A DNA stretch of 64,000 nucleotides from JAXHUM01 sp034189325. Lineage in GTDB: Bacteria > Desulfobacterota > DSM-4660 > Desulfatiglandales > Desulfatiglandaceae. Shown here piece after piece: positions 54,854 through 61,941 of the stretch (the first letter of the stretch is position 1; the number at the start of each line of letters is the position of its first letter). Location of the stretch: positions 1-64,000 of the forward strand of contig JAXHUM010000116.1 in NCBI GenBank assembly GCA_034189325.1, written 5' to 3'. The notes beneath the pieces were generated by a model, which was not told the origin of the DNA, ran no database searches, and worked only from the letters and a program-made list of their open reading frames with translations. The position numbers and the translations under genes are program-made.

Positions 54854-55885
54854 TCAACCTGAAGCGGCGCATTTGTCGGTGAATTGGATCAGGGAATCCA
54901 GTCTATCTTTCGCTTTGCCTGAGTCAATGGAGTCTCTGGCTCGTTCGATTCCCCCCTCAAAATCGGAATCCAGGCCCGATGCCACAAAGGCCGCCGCTCC
55001 ATTCAAAAGGACCATATCCCGCCTGGGTCCTCTCTGACCGTCCAAGATATCTCTGATAATGGCGGCATTCTGTTCCGCATTACCCCCCTGTATTGTCTCA
55101 GGGGCGGCCCTGTCGAATCCATACTGTTCCGGGGAGATGGTAAAGTTTTGGACCTGCCCCTCTTTCAGGTGTGATATCCTTGTGGGACTGCAAATACTGA
55201 TTTCATCATAGACCCCCTCGCCGCAGACGACAAGGGCCTGGTCCGTGCCCAGTTTTCCAAGGACAAGGGCCAACCTCTCCGTGAGATCGGGGTCATAGAC
55301 TCCAAGGACCTGGGATGTCGCGCCGGCAGGATTGGTTAAAGGACCGAGGACGTTAAAGATGGTCCTGAGACCGATTTCCTTTCTGGGACCGGCCGCATAC
55401 TTCATGGCCTTGTGAAAGGTCGGAGCAAAGAGAAAGCCGATTCCCACCTGTAGGAGACATTCTTTTACATCAGCATGGGATACATCAAGTTTGACGCCGA
55501 GGGCCTCGAGGACATCAGCGCTGCCGCACTGACTGGAAACAGCCCGGTTACCATGTTTTGCCACCCTGACCCCGGCTCCGGCCGCCACAAAGGCGGTCGC
55601 GGTAGAGACATTGAAGGTGTTGGTGCCGTCACCGCCGGTACCGCATGTGTCGAGCAGAGGTCCTTCGTGATTTTCCATCTCAATGTTGGCGGCCTTGCTT
55701 CTCATAACCTTGGCAGCGCCGGCAATCTCATCAACGGTTTCACCTTTTATCCTGAGGGCCGTGATAAAGGCCCCGATCTGAGCAGACGTTGCGTCCCCGC
55801 TCATGATTTCTTCCATGGCCCCTTCCATCTCAGCCTCCGTTAAATCATCACCTGTGACCACCTTTGAAATTGCCTCCTTAATCAT
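54854..55885 (-). CDS. trpD: Anthranilate phosphoribosyltransferase
   Basis: 343 residues. PRPP-binding CGTGGDGTNTFNVSTATAF (about 82-100) and VAKHGNRAVSSQCGSADVLE (about 108-127) are intact. It moves phosphoribosyl to anthranilate. The start overlaps the trpG stop by four bases, giving coupling. Confidence 0.97.
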   Translation of the reverse strand: MIKEAISKVVTGDDLTEAEMEGAMEEIMSGDATSAQIGAFITALRIKGETVDEIAGAAKVMRSKAANIEMENHEGPLLDTCGTGGDGTNTFNVSTATAFVAAGAGVRVAKHGNRAVSSQCGSADVLEALGVKLDVSHADVKECLLQVGIGFLFAPTFHKAMKYAAGPRKEIGLRTIFNVLGPLTNPAGATSQVLGVYDPDLTERLALVLGKLGTDQALVVCGEGVYDEISICSPTRISHLKEGQVQNFTISPEQYGFDRAAPETIQGGNAEQNAAIIRDILDGQRGPRRDMVLLNGAAAFVASGLDSDFEGGIERARDSIDSGKAKDRLDSLIQFTDKCAASG

Positions 55886-56520
55886 GATGCTGCTCCTCCT
55901 TTCTTGTTATCTATGGGCTCTTCCAGTACGTCTGTTTTGTGGCCTTTTGTCAGGGCCTCAGATCCGATAAAATTCGTGATAAGATCGGCTCCTATATGGG
56001 TGAGAATGGATTCCGGATGAAATTGAACTCCTTCAACAGGATATTTTCTGTGTCTCAGTCCCATGATTTCGCCCTCTTCCGTCCATGCGCTCACCTGAAG
56101 ACAATCGGGCAAAGAGCTTTCCTCGACTATTAGGGAGTGATATCGAATAGCCTCAAAGGGGTTGGGCAGTCCCTTGTATAGGCTGCTGTTGTCGTGAAAA
56201 ATTGCAGAAGATTTTCCATGCATAATCCGGTCAGCCCGGACGACCTTCCCTCCGTAGGCAGCGGCAATGGATTGATGTCCGAGACATACCCCCATGACCG
56301 GGATCTTCGATCCGAAATAGGAAATCACCTCTACGGAAATTCCCGCCTTTTCCGGTGTGCAGGGGCCGGGGGAGACCATGAGAGCGGACGGGCTGAGCTC
56401 CTTGAGCTCCTCCAGGCTAATTTGATCGTTACGATATACGGCGACCTCCTTGCCCATGCTTTCCAGCATTTGAACAAGGTTGTAGGTAAAAGAGTCATAG
56501 TTATCGATAAGGACAAACAC
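55882..56520 (-). CDS. trpG: Anthranilate synthase, glutamine amidotransferase subunit
   Basis: 212 residues, class I amidotransferase. Catalytic C79 lies in GVCLGHQS and the His/Glu pair in GVQFHPESILT. PGPCTPEKAG (51-60) is the TrpG/PabA signature. It supplies ammonia to TrpE and may also serve p-aminobenzoate synthesis. A C-terminal 20-residue basic tail is extra. The start overlaps the trpE stop by one base. Confidence 0.96.
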   Translation of the reverse strand: MFVLIDNYDSFTYNLVQMLESMGKEVAVYRNDQISLEELKELSPSALMVSPGPCTPEKAGISVEVISYFGSKIPVMGVCLGHQSIAAAYGGKVVRADRIMHGKSSAIFHDNSSLYKGLPNPFEAIRYHSLIVEESSLPDCLQVSAWTEEGEIMGLRHRKYPVEGVQFHPESILTHIGADLITNFIGSEALTKGHKTDVLEEPIDNKKGGAAS

Positions 56521-57992
56521 TATTCGACCTCCTTTCCAATAGCCTTGAACATGGCGGCTCCCTTTCTCAAGGTTTCCTGGTATTCTCCCTCAGGAGTGGA
56601 ATCAGCCACGATACCGGCGCCCACCTGAATCGAAAGCCTGTTTTGGTGGATAGCGATTGTACGGATGGTGATGCAAAAGTCCATATTCCCGTTGAATCCA
56701 AAATATCCCACGGCCCCTGCATAGGGACCTCTTGCAGTAGGCTCCAATTCACTGATGATCTCCATGGCCCTGATCTTGGGCGCACCGGACACGGTGCCGG
56801 CAGGAAAGGTGGATGCAAAGAGTTCAAAGGCGTCCATATCAGGTTTCATTCTGCCTTCGACCCTGCTGACGATGTGCATGACGTGGGAGTAACGCTCGAT
56901 TTCCATAAGCCTCGGAACGGTAACCGAGCCTGCCGTAGCTACCTTACCCACATCGTTCCTCCCCAGATCCACCAGCATGATATGTTCAGCACGTTCCTTC
57001 GGGTCTTCCAGGAGTTCCTCTTCAAAGGCGCTATCTTCTTCGTCCGTCTTACCCCGGGGCCTTGTCCCGGCAATTGGGCGCAGTTCGATCTTGCCGTCAG
57101 TCAGACGGACAAGTATTTCCGGAGAGGCCCCGATCAGCTTTGTTTCTCCAAAATTGAGATAGAACATGTAGGGGGATGGATTGACGCTCCTCAGCTTCCT
57201 GTAGAGTGTAAAATCGTCACCGGACACCTCGCCTGAAAATCTCTGTGAAAGCACCACCTGAATGATGTCGCCGGCGACAATGTACTCTTTTGCCCTCCTG
57301 ACCGCCTCCTTAAAATCCTCTTTGCTGAAATTACTCTCAAGGTCTGAGAGGGAATAGAGGCCTTCTGAAAGATTTCCGGCAAGGGGTCTTTGCAGCTCTT
57401 CCATTGTTTCATCCACTTCCTGACATGCCGCCAGATAGGCATCTTCAATAGACTTTCCTTGTTCCAGATCCGCAAAGGCCACGACCTTGATCTTGTGGGT
57501 AAAATGGTCAAAGATAATAAGTCTCTGTGAGGCCGTAAAGATGCATTCGGGCAGTCCGGGCTCATTGGGCACGATAGATGGAAGGCGTTCAAAGGTCCTG
57601 ACAAGATCATAGTTGAAGAACCCTACCAGACCGCCCTGAAAAGGAGCGAGGTCTTTGGAAGTCACGGGCTTATAATGTCGACTCAGTACCCTGAGTGTGT
57701 AAAGGGGGTTCTGGTTCTTGAGAAGCTTTCTTTTACCAGTCCTGTTCCATATGTCCACATCTCCATTTTTTGACGACACAATGATGTTGGGTTTGAATCC
57801 GATGAAACTATAACGCCCCCATCTTTCGCCCCCGTCTGCGCTTTCCAGGAGATAGGAATAGTCCTTGTCCTGTATTTTCAGATAGGCTGAAACAGGCGTC
57901 TCCGTGTCGGCCAGGTATTCTTTGTAGACCGGGATAATATTCCCCAATCCGGCCATTTGTTTAAATTCGGAAAGGGTCGGTTTGATCTCCAT
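56520..57992 (-). CDS. trpE: Anthranilate synthase component I
   Basis: 490 residues from the ATG at 57992, which has GGAG eight bases upstream; the frame is open to 58088 through the attenuator, but that part is not coding. The chorismate-binding domain shows VVLSQRFSGEV, PSPYMFYLNFGETKLIGASPE (in parts), RPIAGTRPRG and VDLGRNDVGKVA. The LLESADGGERWGRYSFIG block is the Trp feedback site. First structural gene of the operon. Confidence 0.97.
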   Translation of the reverse strand: MEIKPTLSEFKQMAGLGNIIPVYKEYLADTETPVSAYLKIQDKDYSYLLESADGGERWGRYSFIGFKPNIIVSSKNGDVDIWNRTGKRKLLKNQNPLYTLRVLSRHYKPVTSKDLAPFQGGLVGFFNYDLVRTFERLPSIVPNEPGLPECIFTASQRLIIFDHFTHKIKVVAFADLEQGKSIEDAYLAACQEVDETMEELQRPLAGNLSEGLYSLSDLESNFSKEDFKEAVRRAKEYIVAGDIIQVVLSQRFSGEVSGDDFTLYRKLRSVNPSPYMFYLNFGETKLIGASPEILVRLTDGKIELRPIAGTRPRGKTDEEDSAFEEELLEDPKERAEHIMLVDLGRNDVGKVATAGSVTVPRLMEIERYSHVMHIVSRVEGRMKPDMDAFELFASTFPAGTVSGAPKIRAMEIISELEPTARGPYAGAVGYFGFNGNMDFCITIRTIAIHQNRLSIQVGAGIVADSTPEGEYQETLRKGAAMFKAIGKEVE

Positions 57993-58004
57993 TGTCTTCG
58001 CTCC

Positions 58005-58092
58005 AAAAAAAAGGCCGTGAGACTCTGCGTCCCACGGCCCATCATACAAACAAAAAGCCGTGGGACCCCTCTCAGAGAGGCGGCCCACGGCT
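58005..58092 (-). promoter_or_regulatory. trp operon attenuator
   Basis: Four segments can pair in two ways (minus strand). Segment 1 GCCGTGGG (58084-58091) pairs with segment 2 GTCCCACGGC (58057-58066). Segment 2 pairs over ten bases without mismatch with segment 3 GCCGTGGGAC (58029-58038). Segment 3 also pairs with segment 4 GTCTCACGGCC (58013-58023), followed by eight T (58005-58012): the terminator, just before the trpE ribosome site. Hairpin 1:2 also has a T-rich tail. A leader peptide with three Trp codons lies upstream. Confidence 0.85.
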
Positions 58093-58109
58093 TGTTTAGT
58101 AATCAGATT

Positions 58110-58175
58110 CTAATCGGTGCGGCCCACCTCCTGACAAGAGCTACGCCACCACCAGTTTCTCAAATAAGTGTTCAT
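58110..58175 (-). CDS. trpL: trp leader peptide with three consecutive Trp codons
   Basis: A 21-codon frame from the ATG at 58175 (an in-frame ATG at 58199 would give 29) ending in TAG. Codons 8-10 (58146-58154) are TGG TGG TGG. It lies between the promoter and the attenuator hairpins, as expected for ribosome-mediated attenuation: low tryptophan stalls the ribosome on these codons. The 3' part contains CAGGAGGTGGGCC, which can pair with segment 1 (GGGCCGCCTC), a possible further switch element. The ribosome site before 58175 is weak. Confidence 0.8.
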   Translation of the reverse strand: MNTYLRNWWWRSSCQEVGRTD

Positions 58176-58205
58176 GATATTTCTTTTACAAGGTGTCATG
58201 AGATA

Positions 58206-58235
58206 ACTTTAGACGTAATGCATATAGGATGTCAA
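58206..58235 (-). promoter_or_regulatory. trp operon promoter
   Basis: TTGACA (58230-58235) and, 18 bases on, TAAAGT (58206-58211, four of six matches) lie directly upstream of the leader peptide. The first base of transcription would fall near 58199. Confidence 0.6.
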
Positions 58236-58477
58236 TGAAAAATTATGCCAGCCCTCAAAAAAGGATAGGGAACCCTGCTCCGGGGCAGGAAAGCTTTTGC
58301 GTACCCGAACTTTTTGAGAACGCGCAAAAATATGTGTCATTATTAAAGGGATTTGAGGCCCATTTTGACAAGGAGGGTCAGATCTGAGATCGACTTGACC
58401 TTCCGTCCTGTTCTTGGTAGGGTTGAGCCCGTTCTTGATGAGATGTCTGACTCGAAGTAAGTGAAAAAGGAGGCCTT

Positions 58478-59437
58478 ATGAAGATCATGGTCACTGGCGG
58501 CGCCGGATTTATCGGTTCAAATGTGGTGGACGGGTATGTCGAGGCGGGGCATGATGTCTTGGTCGTTGATGATTTCTCTTCAGGTAAACGCTCAAACGTC
58601 AATCGAGACGCGAGAATCTACGAGATGGATATTCGTGCAGGGGAGATCGCGAAAGTGATGGAAAGAGAAAAACCGGATGTACTCAATCATCATGCTGCGC
58701 AAATAAGCGTTCCCGCCTCTGTTTCCGATCCCCTTCTGGACGCGGATATCAATATCAAGGGTTTATTGAATCTCCTGGAGAACGCCGTGAGACATGGTGT
58801 CAAAAAGGTCATCTTCATCTCCTCCGGAGGAGCGGTCTATGGAGCGGCTTCAGAGTACCCTACGTCCGAGGCTTACCAGCCAATACCCCTTTCTCCCTAT
58901 GCTGTTTCCAAGTATTGCTCAGAGCACTATCTCGCCTATTACCGGCATCAGCACGGGCTTGACTACACAACGCTCCGTTATTCCAATATATACGGTCCCC
59001 GCCAAATTCCCCATGGTGAAGCGGGTGTCGTCGCGATTTTCATGGACAATTTGTTGAATGGGCGCCCTTCAACGCTTTTTCACTTTCCGGATGACGATGC
59101 GGGTATGATTCGTGATTATTGTTATGTCGGCGATGTGGTTAAGGCGAACCTTAAGGTGCTTGAAAAAGGGAACGGGGATTTTTTCAATATCGGTACCGAA
59201 GTAGAAACGAAGACTGCCGATCTTTATCAGTGCATCTATGATGCCTTTGACGAGATCGGACAAAGCCCTGCGGAAGATCTGGCCGTTCTGATCAAGAGTC
59301 CGGCACGGGCAGGCGACCTCGCCAAGAGCTGTCTGACCGCATCAAAAGCCAGTCATCTCTTGGGGTGGACTCCGCAGACGGACATCCTAGAGGGAATCAA
59401 AAAGACCCTGGAGTGGCGGATATCGCAGCAGGCATAG
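58478..59437 (+). CDS. NAD-dependent sugar epimerase/dehydratase (GalE-like)
   Basis: 319 residues, extended SDR. NAD motif TGGAGFIG (6-13), active site Y141-K145 (YAVSK) with SSGGAVYG (115-122), and the substrate segment YSNIYGPRQIPHGEAGVVAIF. Most like UDP-glucose 4-epimerase and related nucleotide-sugar enzymes, used in surface polysaccharides. AAGGAGG precedes the ATG. It stands alone between trp and groES. The exact sugar is not resolved. Confidence 0.9.
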   Translation: MKIMVTGGAGFIGSNVVDGYVEAGHDVLVVDDFSSGKRSNVNRDARIYEMDIRAGEIAKVMEREKPDVLNHHAAQISVPASVSDPLLDADINIKGLLNLLENAVRHGVKKVIFISSGGAVYGAASEYPTSEAYQPIPLSPYAVSKYCSEHYLAYYRHQHGLDYTTLRYSNIYGPRQIPHGEAGVVAIFMDNLLNGRPSTLFHFPDDDAGMIRDYCYVGDVVKANLKVLEKGNGDFFNIGTEVETKTADLYQCIYDAFDEIGQSPAEDLAVLIKSPARAGDLAKSCLTASKASHLLGWTPQTDILEGIKKTLEWRISQQA

Positions 59438-59881
59438 ACCCTTGAAATCTTTTTTTTCAGAGCCCCTTGACATTTGATAGATTGTTATTAATTTTTTGGC
59501 TATGAAAAGCAAAAGACACTGTTTGACCCTCTGAGGCTCAAGACTGATCATCCACATAGACCATGATCTCTTTTCCTCTATAAGATTAGGCCAAAATTCG
59601 GTCGGTATGGAAACAGATTGGTAACGTTCAAAAGCGTTCACACAGGGATATTCTGATAGATCCGAAAAGAATATTATGCCAGCCTTGAAGGTTTCTCCTG
59701 GTTTTTGTCAGTCGGCTTTAGCCACGGTGGGACTATTTGAATAAATTGGTTAATCTTCAGCCGATGTAAACATTTTTGAACGTTACCCATTTTTATAAAA
59801 GCAAAGGAGGTGAGTAAGCTTTTCTGAAAAGTTTTGTAACGATTTTGAAGAATTTATTAATTTTGGAAGGAGATAAAAGAT
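59438..59881. other. groES upstream region
   Basis: 444 bases without a gene. A sigma-70-like TTGACA at about 59467 is followed by TAATTT. A 14-base perfect inverted repeat GGTAACGTTCAAAA (59620-59633 and 59774-59787) may be an operator. No CIRCE element and no clear sigma-32 promoter was found. The bases just before groES form a leader with an anti-SD complement at 59803-59812. Confidence 0.45.
59803..59812 (+). promoter_or_regulatory. Anti-SD complement in groES leader
   Basis: AAAGGAGGTG lies 70 bases before the groES start, which has its own GGAAGGAG site. The position and sequence are like those before the three binding-protein genes. Confidence 0.35.
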
Positions 59882-60169
59882 ATGAAAGTGAGACCGTTGC
59901 ATGACCGTGTCATCGTAAAAAGAACGGAAGAGGAAGAAAAAACAAAGGGAGGAATTATCATACCCGATACAGCCAAAGAAAAGCCCATAGAGGGAAAAGT
60001 TGTTGCCGTGGGTAATGGTAAGACACTCGACGACGGAAAGAAGTTGCCCCTTGAGATCAAGGAGGGTGACAAAGTGCTGTTTGGTAAGTATGCAGGAACC
60101 GAGATCAATATTGAGGGCGAAGAACACCTGATTATGAGAGAAGATGATATCATTGCAATAATTGACTAG
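59882..60169 (+). CDS. groES: Co-chaperonin GroES
   Basis: 95 residues, standard length. RPLHDRVIVKR start, mobile loop EEEEKTKGGIIIPDTAKEKP and the C-terminal IEGEEHLIMREDDIIAII are intact. It caps GroEL during protein folding. A GGAAGGAG ribosome site precedes it. groEL follows after 56 bases. Confidence 0.99.
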   Translation: MKVRPLHDRVIVKRTEEEEKTKGGIIIPDTAKEKPIEGKVVAVGNGKTLDDGKKLPLEIKEGDKVLFGKYAGTEINIEGEEHLIMREDDIIAIID

Positions 60170-60225
60170 TAATTTCCGGAGGCCGATAAAGGGTCCCAAA
60201 GGATATGAAGGAGGATATATAAAGT

Positions 60226-61866
60226 ATGGCTAAAGAGATAAAGTACGATATGAAGGCCAGGGAGTTGATGCTTGCAGGTGTTGATACCCTAGCCAATGCA
60301 GTGAAAGTCACCCTAGGGCCGAAGGGCAGAAACGTTATTCTTGACAAGTCCTTTGGCGCGCCGAATATCACTAAGGATGGCGTTACCGTTGCCAAAGAGA
60401 TCGAGCTAGAGGACAAATTTGAGAATATGGGCGCTCAGATGGTCAAGGAGGTGGCCTCCAAGACATCGGACGTCGCTGGAGACGGGACAACAACGGCGAC
60501 CGTGCTTGCTCAGGCAATCTACAGGGAAGGCTCAAAACTGGTTGCTGCCGGTGTCAATCCTATGGCTCTCAAGAGGGGCATTGAAAAGGCCGTGGATGTT
60601 GCCGTTGATGAACTCAAAAAGATATCCAAACCCACTAAGGACAGAGAAGAAATAGCTCAGGTAGGTACAATATCGGCCAATAGCGACGAGACCATCGGCA
60701 ACATTATTGCCGAAGCCATGAATAAGGTTGGAAAAGAGGGCGTCATTACGGTCGAAGAGGCCAAGAGCATGGATACCTCCCTGGAAGTGGTGGAAGGTAT
60801 GCAGTTTGATCGAGGATATTTATCACCCTATTTTGTTACAGATCCTGAGAAGATGGTAACGGAACTGAGCGAGCCTTATATTCTTCTTAATGAGAAGAAG
60901 ATAAGCACTATGAAAGATCTGGTGCCGATCCTTGAGCAAATCGCCAAGCTCGGAAAACCTCTTGTAATTATTGCAGAAGACGTAGAGGGTGAGGCCCTGG
61001 CCACTCTTGTAGTGAACCGATTGAGGGGGACATTACAGGTCGCGGCAGTCAAGGCCCCCGGATTTGGTGACAGAAGAAAGGCCATGCTGGAGGATATTGC
61101 TATCCTGACAGGTGGAAAGGTCATATCAGAGGACTTGGGACTAAAACTTGAGAATATCACATTAACCGATCTTGGCACCGCCAAGACGATCAGTATTGAT
61201 AAAGATAACACTACAATCGTTGACGGCGGCGGCAACAGGGCTGATCTTGAAGGCAGGGTCAAACAGATTCGCGCGCAGATTGAGGACACGACCTCTGACT
61301 ATGATCGGGAAAAACTCCAGGAAAGGCTGGCGAAGCTGATCGGTGGTGTAGCGGTTATCAACGTGGGCGCTGCCACGGAGATCGAGATGAAAGAAAAGAA
61401 GGCCAGAGTTGAGGATGCCCTTAACGCAACGAGGGCCGCTGTTGAGGAAGGCATAGTCCCCGGAGGGGGTATCGCCCTTATTCGCGCGATTCCGGAAGTC
61501 GAAAAATTGAAGTTGGAGGGCGAAGAACAATCCGGCGTGAAGCTCATATTGAGGGCATTGGAGGAACCGATTCGCCAGATCGCCAATAATGCGGGTGTTG
61601 AGGGTTCCGTGGTTGTCGAAAAGGTCAAGAGTGAGAAAGGTGCTTTTGGATATAACGCTGAAACCGATATCTATGAAGATCTTATTAAGGCCGGCATAAT
61701 AGACCCAACCAAGGTCACAAGGTTCGCCCTGCAGAATGCTGCGTCGGTTAGTTCACTGCTTCTCACCACTGAGGCCATGATCGCAGAAAAACCAAAGGAC
61801 AAGGAAGAAATGATGCCCCCCATGCCCCCAGGAGGCGGAATGGGCGGAATGGGCGGAATGATGTAG
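60226..61866 (+). CDS. groEL: Chaperonin GroEL
   Basis: 546 residues, full length. ATP-binding TLGPKGRNV and GDGTTTATVLAQ, and the GGM-repeat tail (PPGGGMGGMGGMM) are present. It forms the 14-mer folding cage. AAGGAGG lies before the ATG. The two genes form one operon, ended by a strong terminator at 61893-61941. Confidence 0.99.
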   Translation: MAKEIKYDMKARELMLAGVDTLANAVKVTLGPKGRNVILDKSFGAPNITKDGVTVAKEIELEDKFENMGAQMVKEVASKTSDVAGDGTTTATVLAQAIYREGSKLVAAGVNPMALKRGIEKAVDVAVDELKKISKPTKDREEIAQVGTISANSDETIGNIIAEAMNKVGKEGVITVEEAKSMDTSLEVVEGMQFDRGYLSPYFVTDPEKMVTELSEPYILLNEKKISTMKDLVPILEQIAKLGKPLVIIAEDVEGEALATLVVNRLRGTLQVAAVKAPGFGDRRKAMLEDIAILTGGKVISEDLGLKLENITLTDLGTAKTISIDKDNTTIVDGGGNRADLEGRVKQIRAQIEDTTSDYDREKLQERLAKLIGGVAVINVGAATEIEMKEKKARVEDALNATRAAVEEGIVPGGGIALIRAIPEVEKLKLEGEEQSGVKLILRALEEPIRQIANNAGVEGSVVVEKVKSEKGAFGYNAETDIYEDLIKAGIIDPTKVTRFALQNAASVSSLLLTTEAMIAEKPKDKEEMMPPMPPGGGMGGMGGMM

Positions 61867-61892
61867 AATGATCTAGAAGGATGTGATTACAA

Positions 61893-61941
61893 GGCTCTGT
61901 CTGGGACCAAGACACTACAGGTCCCGGACAGAGCCTTTTTT
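61893..61941. terminator. Bidirectional terminator between groEL and kinase gene
   Basis: GGCTCTGTCTGGGACC (61893-61908) pairs with GGTCCCGGACAGAGCC (61920-61935) with one mismatch-like G-T, then TTTTTT. Because the other strand is also T-rich beyond the stem, it can serve both convergent genes, and the kinase stop lies at its edge. Confidence 0.9.

Noticed and set aside
58290..58304. AAGCTTTTGCGTAC shared with the region upstream of the sigma-54 promoter (38896-38909)
   Set aside because: A 14-base match is expected several times by chance in 64 kb on two strands, and no sigma-54 promoter with correct spacing lies before the epimerase gene.
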